A stretch of 64,000 nucleotides of DNA from Hydrogenophaga sp. (GTDB taxonomy: Bacteria; Pseudomonadota; Gammaproteobacteria; Burkholderiales; Burkholderiaceae_C), in NCBI RefSeq assembly GCF_011772445.1, contig NZ_WVZN01000044.1, forward strand, positions 129,305 through 193,304, written 5' to 3'. Of this stretch, positions 27,477 to 37,623 are shown piece by piece. The translations under genes and the position numbers were made by a program. How positions within the stretch are numbered: position 1 is the first letter of the stretch; each line of letters starts with the position of its first letter. The notes under the pieces are model-generated. The model made no database searches, was not told the DNA's origin, and saw only the letters and a list, made by a program, of their open reading frames with translations.

Positions 27477-29032
27477 TCGGGCAGCAGAAGTTGCGTCCAT
27501 GTTTCGCTCACGGTGTGTTGCTGGTGTTGAAGGAAGGCGCGCAGTTCGACCGGTTGGGTGGGGTCGATGCGCTCCACGCGCAGGCTCAGGCGCCAGGTGC
27601 GCGTGGCCGGGTTGGGGTAGGCCACGGCTTCGAGCACGCGGCCGTTGGCGTTGGTGCTGACCTTGGGCTCGACGGTGGCGCCGGCGGGCAGGGCGTCCAG
27701 CGCGGGGCCGGCGAAGTCGAGCACGAACTTGGGCTGGGCGGCCTGTTCGGCGGCGTTGAGCTTGGTGTAGCCGTAGCCGCGGCGGCTCTGCGTCACCCAG
27801 CTCGAGGGCGGACGCTGCTGCTCGTCGCCCTGCCAGGCCAGGTCGTAGCGCAGCTCCATCGGCTGGCCGGGCACCAGCGGCTGCGCCGGCACCCAGTAGG
27901 CAACGATGTTGTCGTGTGTCTCGTCGGGCGTGGGCAACTGCACCAGTTCCACGCGACCAGCGCCCCAGTTGCCCACCGGTTGCACCCAGGCGCTGGGGCG
28001 GCGCTCGTAGCGGGCCTCCACGTCTTCGTAGCTGACGAAGCGCCGGTCGCGCTGCATGAGGCCGAAGCCGCGCGGGTTGGTGGTGCCGAAGGAGCTGACG
28101 GCGATGGCCTTGGGCCGCTGCAGCGGGCGCCACATCCACTCGCCCTCGCCGGTGACCAGCATCAGGCCGTCGGAGTCGTGCACTTCGGGACGGAAGTCGC
28201 CGGGCAGGGGCTGGTTCTCACCCGACAGGAACATGCTGGTGAGCGGCGCGATGCCCAGGGTGGCCACCGGCCCGGCGCCCTCACGCGCGAACAGGCGCAG
28301 GCGCACGCTCATGGTGGTGGTGAAGCCGGGACGGATGACGAATTCGTAGGCGCCGGTGACGCGCTGCGATTCGAGCAGGGCCATGACCGTGAGCTCGCGC
28401 GCGTCGGCGGTGGGGCGGCGCAGCCAGAACTCGCTGAAGCGCGGGAATTCCTCGCCCTTGCCGCCCACGGTGTCGATGGCCAGGCCGCGCGCCGACAGGC
28501 CGTAGCCCTGTTGCGCGCCGAGGGCACGGAAGTAGCTGGCGCCGAGGAAGACGGCCAACTCGTCCTTGTAGGCGATGTTGTTGAGCGGGTAGTGCAGACG
28601 AAAGCCCGCGTGGCCCAGATCACCCCAGCCACTGGTGTCGAAGCTGTTCTTGCCGAAGTGGAAGTCCTCGGCGCGGTAGGGCAGGGTGCGCACCTGGCCG
28701 TCGGGCGCGACCTCGTGGATGCGCACCGGCTGGGTCTGGTACAGGCCGAGGTGGAAGTACTGCGCCTCGAACGGCAGGTTCAGGTCGCGCCAGGTGGAGC
28801 GCTCGGTGCGGAAGCGGATGTCGCGCAGCTGGTCGTAGGTGATGCTGGCCAGGGCCGGGGGCAGCTTGTCGCCGCTTTCGCGCCAGGGTTCGGCGGCGCG
28901 CGTCTGGGCGAGGTGGGCGAGCTGGTCCCAGCTCAGGGCCCGGGCCGGGGAGGACACCAGCGCCAGCGCGGCCAGCAGGCCGCTCAGGCGCCAGGCCGTG
29001 GCACGCAGGGGGAAGGGAAAAACCGAAGGCAT
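27473..29032 (-). CDS. mdoG: Periplasmic glucans biosynthesis protein G
   Basis: The 519-residue protein has a signal peptide (SGLLAALALVSSPARA) and the MdoG/OpgG core, including YDQLRDIRFRTERSTW, FEAQYFHLGLYQ, GYGLSARGLAIDT and FPRFSEFWL. OpgG acts in the periplasm on the glucan backbone made by MdoH. ATG 29032 is preceded by AGGGG. A longer frame to a TTG at 29059 would run through a sigma-54 promoter match, so the ATG is preferred. The predicted sigma-54 start site falls at or next to this ATG, so a leaderless message is possible if that promoter is used. Confidence 0.92.
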   Translation of the reverse strand: MPSVFPFPLRATAWRLSGLLAALALVSSPARALSWDQLAHLAQTRAAEPWRESGDKLPPALASITYDQLRDIRFRTERSTWRDLNLPFEAQYFHLGLYQTQPVRIHEVAPDGQVRTLPYRAEDFHFGKNSFDTSGWGDLGHAGFRLHYPLNNIAYKDELAVFLGASYFRALGAQQGYGLSARGLAIDTVGGKGEEFPRFSEFWLRRPTADARELTVMALLESQRVTGAYEFVIRPGFTTTMSVRLRLFAREGAGPVATLGIAPLTSMFLSGENQPLPGDFRPEVHDSDGLMLVTGEGEWMWRPLQRPKAIAVSSFGTTNPRGFGLMQRDRRFVSYEDVEARYERRPSAWVQPVGNWGAGRVELVQLPTPDETHDNIVAYWVPAQPLVPGQPMELRYDLAWQGDEQQRPPSSWVTQSRRGYGYTKLNAAEQAAQPKFVLDFAGPALDALPAGATVEPKVSTNANGRVLEAVAYPNPATRTWRLSLRVERIDPTQPVELRAFLQHQQHTVSETWTQLLLPE

Positions 29033-29043
29033 GCCCCTATAGG

Positions 29044-29058
29044 GCAAGCCCTGTGCCA
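29044..29058 (-). promoter_or_regulatory. Sigma-54 promoter match directly upstream of mdoG
   Basis: On the minus strand the sequence TTGGCACAGGGCTTGCCC contains TGGCAC (29058-29053), five bases, and TTGC (29047-29044): a full match to the -24/-12 consensus with correct spacing. Transcription would start about 12 bases on, near 29032, which is the mdoG ATG. The gene just upstream is glrR, a sigma-54 activator. Confidence 0.65.
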
Positions 29059-29152
29059 AAACCGAAAAGCGCTTTCAGATCAAGGGCTTGGCGTCGCCGC
29101 GATCGGCATTTCGGCGGATTCGGCCTCCGAAATGCGGGTAAACCCTCGAATT

Positions 29153-29221
29153 TGTCGTCGATCGGCGACGGATGGTGGGGTGGCCTGAAATATCCCCAAT
29201 GAAATCAACGATCTTCGGCTG

Positions 29222-29237
<16 letters not shown>
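29153..29237. promoter_or_regulatory. Two GlrR-type binding sites (TGTC-N10-GACA)
   Basis: TGTC-N10-GACA is exact at 29220-29237, overlapping the glrR stop codon. TGTC-N10-GACG lies at 29153-29170, one mismatch. Both share ATCGGCGAC in the right half. This matches the palindrome reported for GlrR/QseF at E. coli glmY. The centres are about 130 and 197 bases upstream of the predicted mdoG sigma-54 start, a normal enhancer distance. Confidence 0.6.
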
Positions 29238-30631
<1,394 letters not shown>

Positions 30632-30644
30632 GCCGGGTCCCGCC

Positions 30645-31352
30645 TCAGGGTGCACGCGGCGCGGGCGCAGCGGGCGCCGGCGCGCGGTTGTTGATGCTGC
30701 GTTCGATGGCGCGCATGGCCTCCAGGCGCTCGTTGAGCTGGTCGATGCGGCGCTGGTGGTCGCGCAGTTGCGCGGCCTGTTTGTCCATCGCCTCTTCCAG
30801 CTTGCGCTGTTCCATGAAGCGCTGCACAAGCAGCCGGGCCAGGGGCTTGAGCGGCGCGGCCTCGGGCGTGGGGCTGTTGGCCACGCGCTGGGCGAGGCCG
30901 AGGGCGCGGGCCGTCTCCACGGGCTGGTTCAGGTGCATCAGGGCAAGGGACAGGCGCAACTGCCGCTCGGGCACGCCACCCGGATCGCCCAGGGCGGCGA
31001 TCTCCAGGCTCAGCTCGGCGGGCGTGAGGGCGCGCACGCGGTCGGCGTAGCGCAGCAGTTGCGCAGCGGCCTCGGCTTCGGGCGCCGTGGCCTGTGCGGG
31101 TTGCACGAGGGAAGGCATCGGCGGGGCGACGGGCGCCGCGGCCACGGCCGCGGGCGTCGACGCCTGGACCGGCTGAGGGCTGGCCGCGCTCACGGGGGAC
31201 AAGGCGGGCCCGGTCGGCGCCGGGGCGGGGGCGGGCGGCAGGGGCGTGGTGGCGCAGGCGCTCAGGGCGCAGGTGGCCAGCCAGAGCCCGACCCGTGCGC
31301 GGGTGGTGCCGAAGGGGACGGGCGCCGGGGCGGGCGCGAATTCATGTGGCAT
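30645..31352 (-). CDS. qseG: QseG-like lipoprotein between glrK and glrR
   Basis: The 235-residue product has a lipoprotein signal ([13 protein letters not shown]), a long Pro/Ala linker and a C-terminal helical part. The last 50 residues form a likely coiled coil ([32 protein letters not shown]). Sequence similarity to E. coli QseG is weak, so the name rests mainly on gene order and lipoprotein type. QseG helps control the GlrK kinase from the envelope. The ATG at 31352 overlaps the end of glrK by 11 bases. Confidence 0.65.
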   Translation of the reverse strand: MPHEFAPAPAPVPFGTTRARVGLWLATCALSACATTPLPPAPAPAPTGPALSPVSAASPQPVQASTPAAVAAAPVAPPMPSLVQPAQATAPEAEAAAQLLRYADRVRALTPAELSLEIAALGDPGGVPERQLRLSLALMHLNQPVETARALGLAQRVANSPTPEAAPLKPLARLLVQRFMEQRKLEEAMDKQAAQLRDHQRRIDQLNERLEAMRAIERSINNRAPAPAAPAPRAP

Positions 31353-32760
31353 GGGGCAACTCGATGCGAAAGTGGGCACCCGGGGTGCCGGCGAGCAACT
31401 CGACGCGGCCGCCATGGGCGACGACGTATTCATGGACGATGGACAGGCCGATGCCGGTGCCGCGCACCGCGCCCTCTGGCTGGCGTTCGCCCCGGTAAAA
31501 GGGTTCGAAGATGCGGTCGCGGTCGGCCGGGGCCACGCCGGGCCCCTGGTCGACGATGTCGATGCTCACGCGACCGGGCAGGCTCAGCAACACCAGGCGG
31601 ATGGTGCCACCATGCGGTGAAAAACGGATGGCGTTGAGCAGGAGATTGCCGATCGCCGAGACCATTTTTTCGCGATCGACCTGCAGCCAGACCGGCTCGC
31701 CTTCGACGCGCACCTCCAGGCCATGCGCCAGCCAGTGCAGGCGCTGGGCTTCCACCAGGTCGTCGAGCAGGCCGCGCAGGTCGGTGCGCTCGCGCTTGAG
31801 CTGGCGCGCCTCGAAGGCCACGGCGTTGAAGCGCAGCAAGGCCTCGATCTGCGTCTGCAGCACCTGGGTGTTGTGCTGAAGGATGTTCACCACCTCGGCC
31901 TGATCGGGGTTGAGCGGGCCGGCGATGCCGTCGCCCAGCACCGACACGCCTTCGCGCAGGGAGGCCAGCGGTGTCTTGAGCTCGTGCGAAATGTGCCGCA
32001 GGAAGCGCGCCTTGTCGGCGTCGAGCTCCATCAGGCGCAGGCGCAGCCAGTCGAGCTGCTGTCCGACGCGGCGCACGTCGCGCGGGCCCACGATGTCGAT
32101 CGGCTGGTCGAGCCGGTTCTCGCCGAGCGAGACGATGGCGCGCTCCAGCCGCTTGAAGGGTTTGGCCAGCCAGATGCCGAAGCCCAGCGCCATGCCCGCA
32201 GCCAGCAGGATGGCGCCGGTGACGATGCGCGTGAGCTGGTCCTGGTTGCGCTGGAAGCGCGCCTGCAACGCGGCGTTGCGCCCGGCGATGATGGACTGCA
32301 CCTTCTGCGCGATGGAGGCGCTGTGGCCGTCGAGTTCGCGAAAGGCGCGCGCCACGTCGCGCTCGCGGTCCAGCGCGGTCTCGGGCGGGCCGTCGAGCAG
32401 GTCGGCCACCACCTGCATCTGCTCGCGCCAGTTCTGCGCGAACTCGGGCGGCAGTTCGTTGTCCTGCAGGCGCTGGAGGATCTCGCGCGCGTGGCCCGCG
32501 GCTTCGGTGAAGCGCTGGCGCAACTGGTTGTCTCGCAACACCAGCGACTGGCGCGCCGCGCGCTCCATGGTGAGGCTGCGCTCGGACAGCGACTGCGCGG
32601 CGGTGGACAGGGCGATGGCCTGCTCCGCACCCTCACGGCTTTGCTGCAGCAGGGTTTCCAGCGACAGCAGGGAGCGCACCGCGGCGCCACCGAGCAGCGC
32701 CCCGATGAGCAGGAAGGCGACCAGCAGCAGCTGCTGGAACGAGAGCGAGGAGGGTCGCAC
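31342..32760 (-). CDS. glrK: Sensor histidine kinase GlrK (QseE)
   Basis: The 472-residue kinase has an N-terminal membrane helix (LLLVAFLLIGALLGGAAV), a helical periplasmic domain rich in charged residues, and a second helix near residue 180. A HAMP segment, the H-box RFLRHISHELKTPLASL and an ATPase domain with NLLLNAIRFSP, DQGPGV and GTGIGLSIV follow. This matches GlrK in layout and in its partners QseG and GlrR. The GTG start at 32760 follows AAGGGAG and lies 13 bases after miaB, so readthrough from miaB is possible. Confidence 0.88.
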   Translation of the reverse strand: MRPSSLSFQQLLLVAFLLIGALLGGAAVRSLLSLETLLQQSREGAEQAIALSTAAQSLSERSLTMERAARQSLVLRDNQLRQRFTEAAGHAREILQRLQDNELPPEFAQNWREQMQVVADLLDGPPETALDRERDVARAFRELDGHSASIAQKVQSIIAGRNAALQARFQRNQDQLTRIVTGAILLAAGMALGFGIWLAKPFKRLERAIVSLGENRLDQPIDIVGPRDVRRVGQQLDWLRLRLMELDADKARFLRHISHELKTPLASLREGVSVLGDGIAGPLNPDQAEVVNILQHNTQVLQTQIEALLRFNAVAFEARQLKRERTDLRGLLDDLVEAQRLHWLAHGLEVRVEGEPVWLQVDREKMVSAIGNLLLNAIRFSPHGGTIRLVLLSLPGRVSIDIVDQGPGVAPADRDRIFEPFYRGERQPEGAVRGTGIGLSIVHEYVVAHGGRVELLAGTPGAHFRIELPHAT

Positions 32761-32773
32761 GCGCTCCCTTGCC

Positions 32774-34144
32774 TCAGGCGGTTTCGCGCACCAGCACCTC
32801 GCCGCGCAGCGAGTGGGGCAGCGCGTGCGTGATGCGCACCTCGAGCATCTGGCCGATCAGGCGCGCGCCCTGCGGGCCGCCGTCGAAGTTGACGATGCGG
32901 TTGCACTCGGTGCGGCCCATGAGTTCGGCCGCGCCGCTCGGCCCCGGGCGGCGGGCGGCGCCTTCCACCAGGATGCGCTGCACCGTGCCTTCTCGGCTGG
33001 CGCTGATGCGGCGCACATTGGCCTCGATGGTGGCCTGCAGGTGCTGCAGGCGCTTGAGCTTGACCTCGTGCGGCGTGTCGTCGGGCAGGTTGGCCGCGGG
33101 CGTGCCCGGGCGCGGGCTGAAGATGAAGGAAAAGCTGCTGTCGAAGCCCACGTCCTCGATGAGCCTCATCATTTTGTTGAAGTCGTCCTCGGTCTCGCCG
33201 GGGAAGCCGACGATGAAGTCGCTGCTCATGGAGATGTCGGGCCGGATGGCGCGCAGCTTGCGGATCGTGCTCTTGTATTCCATGGCGGTGTAGCCGCGCT
33301 TCATGGCCATGAGGATGCGGTCGCTGCCGTGCTGCACGGGCAGGTGCAGGTGGTTCACGAGCTTGGGCACGTTCGCGTAGGCCTCGATCAGGCGCGGCGT
33401 GAACTCATTGGGGTGGCTGGTGGTGTAGCGGATGCGCTCGATGCCCGGGATCTCGGCCACATAGTCGATGAGCAGGGCGAAGTCGGCGATCTCGGCCGTG
33501 CCGCCCATGGCACCGCGGTAGGCGTTCACGTTCTGGCCCAGCAGCGTCACCTCCTTCACGCCCTGGTCGGCCAGGCCGGCGATCTCCACCAGCACGTCGT
33601 CGAAGGGGCGGCTCACTTCCTCGCCACGCGTGTAGGGCACCACGCAGTAGCTGCAGTACTTGGAGCAGCCTTCCATGATGGAGACGAAGGCCGAGGCACC
33701 ATCCACCTTGGCCGGCGGCAGGTGGTCGAATTTCTCGATTTCGGGGAAGCTGATGTCCACCTGGGGCTTCGCCTGGCGCTCGCGCTGAGCGAGCAGCTCG
33801 GGCAGGCGGTGCAGGGTCTGCGGGCCGAAGACCACGTCCACGAAGGGCGCGCGCTGGATGATGGCCTCGCCCTCCTGGCTGGCCACGCAGCCGCCCACGC
33901 CGATGAGCACGCCCTTTTGCTTGAGGTGCTTCACGCGGCCGAGGTCGGAGAACACCTTCTCCTGCGCCTTTTCGCGCACCGAGCAGGTGTTGAAGAGGAT
34001 CAGGTCGGCCTGCTCGGGATCGTCGGTGGGTTCGTAGCCCTGGGCGGCACCCAGCACGTCGGCCATCTTGTCCGAGTCGTACTCGTTCATCTGGCAACCG
34101 AAGGTCTTGATGAACACCTTTTTGTGGGGACTCTGTTCGCTCAT
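32774..34144 (-). CDS. miaB: tRNA-2-methylthio-N6-dimethylallyladenosine synthase
   Basis: The 456-residue radical-SAM enzyme adds the 2-methylthio group to i6A37 of tRNAs reading codons that start with U. It has the N-terminal UPF0004 domain with its three Cys ([22 protein letters not shown]), the radical-SAM motif CSKYCSYC and a C-terminal TRAM domain. ATG 34144 has AGGAG upstream; an upstream in-frame start at 34180 was rejected. It is the first gene of the stretch leading into glrK-qseG-glrR. Confidence 0.97.
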   Translation of the reverse strand: MSEQSPHKKVFIKTFGCQMNEYDSDKMADVLGAAQGYEPTDDPEQADLILFNTCSVREKAQEKVFSDLGRVKHLKQKGVLIGVGGCVASQEGEAIIQRAPFVDVVFGPQTLHRLPELLAQRERQAKPQVDISFPEIEKFDHLPPAKVDGASAFVSIMEGCSKYCSYCVVPYTRGEEVSRPFDDVLVEIAGLADQGVKEVTLLGQNVNAYRGAMGGTAEIADFALLIDYVAEIPGIERIRYTTSHPNEFTPRLIEAYANVPKLVNHLHLPVQHGSDRILMAMKRGYTAMEYKSTIRKLRAIRPDISMSSDFIVGFPGETEDDFNKMMRLIEDVGFDSSFSFIFSPRPGTPAANLPDDTPHEVKLKRLQHLQATIEANVRRISASREGTVQRILVEGAARRPGPSGAAELMGRTECNRIVNFDGGPQGARLIGQMLEVRITHALPHSLRGEVLVRETA

Positions 34145-34176
34145 GGCATGGCTCCTGCGGGCGCGGCGCGCCCCTT

Positions 34177-34195
34177 GCACCCCGTGGCGGGGTGC
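34177..34195. other. Strong hairpin between the 34211 gene and miaB
   Basis: GCACCCCG and CGGGGTGC form a perfect 8-bp stem with a 3-base loop. No T-run follows on the minus strand, so termination is uncertain; it may stabilise or separate the two messages. Confidence 0.45.
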
Positions 34196-34210
34196 GCATT
34201 CACGTGGGGA

Positions 34211-34684
34211 TCAGCGGGTGGCGGGCAGGGTGGTCGGCGTGGCCGCGCCCTGCTGCGATTCGAATTCGAAGTTGCGTTCGACGCCCAGGGTGCGGCGTCG
34301 TTCCTTCTTCTCGGCTTCGGTGAGGACCCAGACCTGGGTGACCTGACCCTGGCGGTCCATGAGGTAGTTGACCGTGAGCTCGCGGTTCACCAAGGCGGCC
34401 GACTGCCGGATGCGGTTGCCTTCGTCGAGGATGCGCGCGCCGGGCGTGAAGCGGGTGACCCGGTCGTCCATTTCGAGATAGGGCGGCTGCTTGACGGTCA
34501 TGGTGCCGCGCAGCGCCTGCTTGGGGAACTGGCGCACGCCCGGCTGGGCGCCGACGGCGGGCGCTGGCAGGATGGTGGTGGTCGTCGTGGTGGTGCTGGT
34601 GGTGGACGCTTCGGACTGCGCCTGGGCGGCGGCACCGAAGGCCAGCAAGGCCACGATCGTGAGGGGCTTGAGACAGCGGTTCAT
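34211..34684 (-). CDS. Secreted protein of unknown function
   Basis: The 157-residue product has a signal peptide (PLTIVALLAFGAAAQA), a stretch of Ser/Thr repeats near residues 27-38, then a compact domain with LRGTMTVKQPPYLEMDDRV, PGARILDEGNRI and VNYLMDRQGQVTQVWVLT. It is probably periplasmic. I do not recognise a named family, although proteins of this type are common in Comamonadaceae. The start ATG 34684 was chosen because the signal peptide begins there. It precedes miaB on the same strand. Confidence 0.65.
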   Translation of the reverse strand: MNRCLKPLTIVALLAFGAAAQAQSEASTTSTTTTTTTILPAPAVGAQPGVRQFPKQALRGTMTVKQPPYLEMDDRVTRFTPGARILDEGNRIRQSAALVNRELTVNYLMDRQGQVTQVWVLTEAEKKERRRTLGVERNFEFESQQGAATPTTLPATR

Positions 34685-34739
34685 GGTGTAGATCCAGAGG
34701 CTGAACGAAGGCGGCGATTGTCTCACGCCTCCCCTCGGT

Positions 34740-35300
34740 TCATCGCCAGCGCACCGGCTCCAGGCTCACGCTGCCGCGCTCGCCGCTGAGCGTGAGCACG
34801 CCTTCCAGCACGGTGGCCTGAAGCTGCATGCTGCGTTCTGCCAGCGCCGCCAGCGCCGGCGCCGCTTCAGCGGGCAGGCGCCAGACCTGCAGCCTGTCCA
34901 GCCGGGTGAGCTTGCCCTCGATGCCACGCCACCAGACCTCGGCGGCGGGGCCGAAGGCGTAGACGCGCACCGCGTCGGCCTGGCTGCAGGCCTTGGCCAT
35001 GGGCTTGTCCTCGGGTTGGCCCACCTCCACCCACAGGCGCTTGCGGCCGGTGAAGTCGGTGAGGTGCAGATCGGGGTCGTCCGGGTCGGACAGGCCGGCG
35101 CCGAAAGCCAGGGTGCCGTCGCCCTTGCAGGTGTCGACCAGTTCGTGCGCGTTCAATGCCAGCGCGGCCAGGCGGACCATCATGCGCTCGTCCGTCTCGC
35201 TCGGGTGGCGGGCCAGGGTGAGGGCGTGGTCGGCGTAGTAGCCGTGGTCGATGTCGGCGACCTGCAGGTTCGCCTTGAAGACGGTGGACTTGAGGGCCAT
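34740..35300 (-). CDS. yaeQ: YaeQ family protein
   Basis: The 186-residue protein matches YaeQ across its length: MALKSTVFKANLQVADIDHGYY, ARHPSETDERMMVRLAALAL, LWVEVGQP and SVSLEPVRW. YaeQ adopts a PD-(D/E)xK nuclease-like fold, but no activity is established. In E. coli it was first linked to suppression of RfaH loss, which remains unclear. The ATG has GAGGGCC nearby. It lies downstream of tRNA-Met on the same strand, with a terminator between. Confidence 0.92.
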   Translation of the reverse strand: MALKSTVFKANLQVADIDHGYYADHALTLARHPSETDERMMVRLAALALNAHELVDTCKGDGTLAFGAGLSDPDDPDLHLTDFTGRKRLWVEVGQPEDKPMAKACSQADAVRVYAFGPAAEVWWRGIEGKLTRLDRLQVWRLPAEAAPALAALAERSMQLQATVLEGVLTLSGERGSVSLEPVRWR

Positions 35301-35322
35301 GGCGGATCGGGCGGCGGGAATG

Positions 35323-35353
35323 AAAAAGGCGGGTTCCGTTGCCGGAACCCGCC
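35323..35353 (-). terminator. Rho-independent terminator after tRNA-Met
   Basis: Arms GGCGGGTTCC and GGAACCCGCC (35328-35337 and 35344-35353) give a perfect 10-bp stem with a 6-base loop. On the minus strand a TTTTT run follows (35327-35323). It closes the tRNA transcript before yaeQ. Confidence 0.88.
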
Positions 35354-35362
35354 TCGCGAATC

Positions 35363-35439
35363 TGGTGGCGATAGGTGGACTTGAACCACCGACATCAGCA
35401 TTATGAATGCTGCGCTCTAACCAACTGAGCTATATCGCC
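35363..35439 (-). tRNA. tRNA-Met (CAT)
   Basis: The 77-base cloverleaf on the minus strand has acceptor arms GGCGATA/TATCGCC and encoded CCA. The D arm is GCTC-AGTTGGTTA-GAGC, the anticodon loop TTCATAA has a five-base stem (CAGCA/TGCTG), and the T arm is GGTGG-TTCAAGT-CCACC. Anticodon CAT with a normal G1-C72 pair means elongator Met; tRNA-Ile with modified CAT is the other possibility. Confidence 0.93.
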
Positions 35440-35485
35440 GAAGCCGCGCATTATAGCCCATGGCAAGGGCCGGTTTGAAGCGGCT

Positions 35486-36268
35486 TCAGGCGTTCTTGAA
35501 GTCGGGCGGGCGCTTTTCCACGAATGCCGCCATGCCTTCCTTCTGGTCCTGGGTGGCGAACAGGGCGTGGAACATGCGGCGCTCGAACATCACGCCATCG
35601 GACAGGCCGCTCTCGAACGCGCGGTTGACCGATTCCTTGGCCGCCATGACGGCGAGCTGGGAGAAGCCGCAAATCACCAGCGCGGCGCCCAGGGCCTCGT
35701 CCATGAGCTTGTCCAGCGGCACCACGCGGCTGACCAGGCCGGCGCGCTCGGCCTCGACGGCGTCCATCATGCGGGCGGTGAGCGCCAGGTCCATGGCCTT
35801 GGACTTGCCGACGGCGCGCGGCAGGCGCTGCGTGCCGCCCGCCCCGGGGATGATGCCGAGCTTGATCTCGGGCTGGCCGAACTTCGCGTTGTCGGCGGCG
35901 ATGATGAAGTCGCACATCATGGCCAGCTCGCAGCCGCCGCCCAGCGCGAAGCCGCTCACGGCGGCAATCACGGGCTTGCGCACGCTGCGGATGGTTTCCC
36001 AGTTGCGGGTGATGTAGTCGCCCTTGTAGACGTCGGCGAAGGTGTAGGTCGCCATGGCGCCGATGTCGGCGCCGGCGGCAAAGGCCTTTTCGCTGCCGGT
36101 GACGATCATGCAGCCGATGTTCTCGTCGGCGTCGAAGGCCTTGAGGGCGGCACCCAGCTCGTCCATCAGCTGGTTGTTCAGCGCATTGAGTTGCTTGGGG
36201 CGGTTGAGCGTGACGATGCCGACGCGGCCTTCGGTGCGCACGGTGATGCATTCGGGGGTGGTGCTCAT
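35486..36268 (-). CDS. paaF: Enoyl-CoA hydratase, PaaF type
   Basis: The 260-residue crotonase has both catalytic glutamates of classical hydratases, in [12 protein letters not shown] and [19 protein letters not shown], with the oxyanion-hole segments [11 protein letters not shown] and SGFALGGG. It would hydrate an enoyl-CoA. In the phenylacetate pathway PaaF acts on 2,3-dehydroadipyl-CoA, and the divergent paaG-paaI-paaK genes support that role. A general beta-oxidation hydratase is possible. The ATG follows GAGGAGATC. It shares the control region at 36326-36351 with paaG. Confidence 0.85.
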   Translation of the reverse strand: MSTTPECITVRTEGRVGIVTLNRPKQLNALNNQLMDELGAALKAFDADENIGCMIVTGSEKAFAAGADIGAMATYTFADVYKGDYITRNWETIRSVRKPVIAAVSGFALGGGCELAMMCDFIIAADNAKFGQPEIKLGIIPGAGGTQRLPRAVGKSKAMDLALTARMMDAVEAERAGLVSRVVPLDKLMDEALGAALVICGFSQLAVMAAKESVNRAFESGLSDGVMFERRMFHALFATQDQKEGMAAFVEKRPPDFKNA

Positions 36269-36325
36269 GGATCTCCTCGGGGGTGGTGGTTCTGTCCAGC
36301 CAGTGACTATAGCCTCAGGGAAAAT

Positions 36326-36351
36326 ATTAGCCGACCGATCGGTTGGTTAAT
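36326..36351. promoter_or_regulatory. PaaR/TetR-like operator between paaF and paaG
   Basis: A 26-base palindrome centred at 36338/36339 has the core ACCGATCGGT and outer ATTA/TAAT arms; 11 of 13 base pairs match. ACCGA-containing palindromes of this kind are the predicted sites of TetR-family PaaR regulators in betaproteobacteria. It lies 58 bases from the paaF start and 38 from paaG, fitting coordinated repression relieved by phenylacetyl-CoA. Confidence 0.65.
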
Positions 36352-36388
36352 GGTAAATTGCCGGCCAGCCACCCAACGAGGAGACACG

Positions 36389-37183
36389 ATGAGCGACACC
36401 ACCGTGGTGTACGAGGAACGCGGGGCCGTGGCCCTGCTGACCCTGAACCGCCCCGAGGCGTTGAACAGCTTCACGCGCGCCATGCACCGCGACCTGTGGT
36501 CCGCGCTGGACCGCGCCGAGGCGAACGCCGCCATCCGCGCGCTGGTGATCACCGGCGCGGGACGCGGTTTCTGCGCCGGTGCCGACCTGGCCGAGTTCGA
36601 TTTCGAGCCCGGCCCGGACCTGGTGCAGCGGGCCGACCCCGGCCCGGTGATCGAGCAGGCCTTCAACCCCACCGCGCGACGGCTCATGGCGCTGCGCATG
36701 CCGACGATCGCGGCCGTCAACGGCGTGGCGGCGGGTGCGGGCGCCTCCATCGCCATGTGCTGCGACATCGCCATCGCGGCCCCCAACGCCAGCTTCATCC
36801 AGGCCTTCAGCAAGATCGGCCTGATCCCCGACGCTGGCGGCAGTTGGCTGCTGGTGGAGCGGCTGGGTCTGGCGCGTGCCATGGCCCTGGCCATGACGGG
36901 TGACAAGCTGCCCGCCCAGCAGGCCAAGGACTGGGGCATGGTCTGGGACGTGTCCGAGGATTGCGTGGCCAGCGCGCTGGCCCTGGCCGACAAGCTCGCC
37001 GCGATGCCCACCAAGGCCCTGGTGGCCACGCGCGGCCTGCTGCGCGAGGCCTCCACGCGCAGCTTCACGCAGCAGCTCGACGTGGAGCGCGACACGCAGT
37101 CGGCGCTGGGCAAGACGCACGACTACATCGAGGGCGTGATGGCCTTTCGCGAGAAGCGCCCCGCGCGCTTCAAGGGGGAGTGA
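36389..37183 (+). CDS. paaG: 2-(1,2-epoxy-1,2-dihydrophenyl)acetyl-CoA isomerase
   Basis: The 264-residue crotonase matches PaaG, which isomerises ring-1,2-epoxyphenylacetyl-CoA to the oxepin. The oxyanion-hole segments are FCAGADLAEF and NGVAAGAGASIAM. The catalytic Asp of PaaG-type enzymes is in GLIPDAGGSWLL, where hydratases have a different arrangement, and the first hydratase Glu is missing (GAGASIAM). ATG 36389 follows CGAGGAGACACG. Its stop overlaps the paaI ATG. Confidence 0.9.
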   Translation: MSDTTVVYEERGAVALLTLNRPEALNSFTRAMHRDLWSALDRAEANAAIRALVITGAGRGFCAGADLAEFDFEPGPDLVQRADPGPVIEQAFNPTARRLMALRMPTIAAVNGVAAGAGASIAMCCDIAIAAPNASFIQAFSKIGLIPDAGGSWLLVERLGLARAMALAMTGDKLPAQQAKDWGMVWDVSEDCVASALALADKLAAMPTKALVATRGLLREASTRSFTQQLDVERDTQSALGKTHDYIEGVMAFREKRPARFKGE

Positions 37184-37623
37184 TGACGCCCGAGCAACGC
37201 GCCGAGAAGGTGGGCACCACCATGTTCGCGGTCGACACCGCCAGCAAGGACACCATGGGCATGGAACTGCTGGCCTGCGGCCCCGGCCGCGCCACCATGC
37301 GCATGGCGGTCAAGCCGCTGCACCTCAACGGCCACCAGATCTGCCACGGTGGCTTCATCTTCACGCTGGCCGACTCCACCTTCGCTTTCGCCTGCAACAG
37401 CCACAACAGGAACGCGGTGGCCGCCGGCTGCAGCATAGAGTTCCTGCGGCCCGCGCACGCGGGCGACGTGCTCACCTGCGAAGGCATCGAGCAGACGCTG
37501 GCGGGCCGCCACGGCATCTATGACATGAAGGTCAGCAACCAGCGCGGCGAGGTGGTGGCGATGTTCCGCGGCAAGAGCGCGCAGATCCCCGGCCATGTGT
37601 TTCCCGAAGAGGCCCCCGAATGA
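37183..37623 (+). CDS. paaI: Hydroxyphenylacetyl-CoA thioesterase PaaI
   Basis: The 146-residue hot-dog thioesterase has the signature NGHQICHGGFIFTLADSTFAFACNS, with the catalytic Asp in LADSTF, and a C-terminal strand region GIYDMKVSN. PaaI removes CoA from stalled hydroxylated phenylacetyl-CoA products and protects the CoA pool. The ATG overlaps the paaG stop (TGATG), and its stop overlaps the paaK ATG (ATGA), so paaG-paaI-paaK are translationally coupled. Confidence 0.93.
   Translation: MTPEQRAEKVGTTMFAVDTASKDTMGMELLACGPGRATMRMAVKPLHLNGHQICHGGFIFTLADSTFAFACNSHNRNAVAAGCSIEFLRPAHAGDVLTCEGIEQTLAGRHGIYDMKVSNQRGEVVAMFRGKSAQIPGHVFPEEAPE

Noticed and set aside
29033..29059. TTG start for mdoG at 29059
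   Set aside because: It would put the sigma-54 promoter match inside the coding region, and the ATG at 29032 gives a normal signal peptide with AGGGG upstream.
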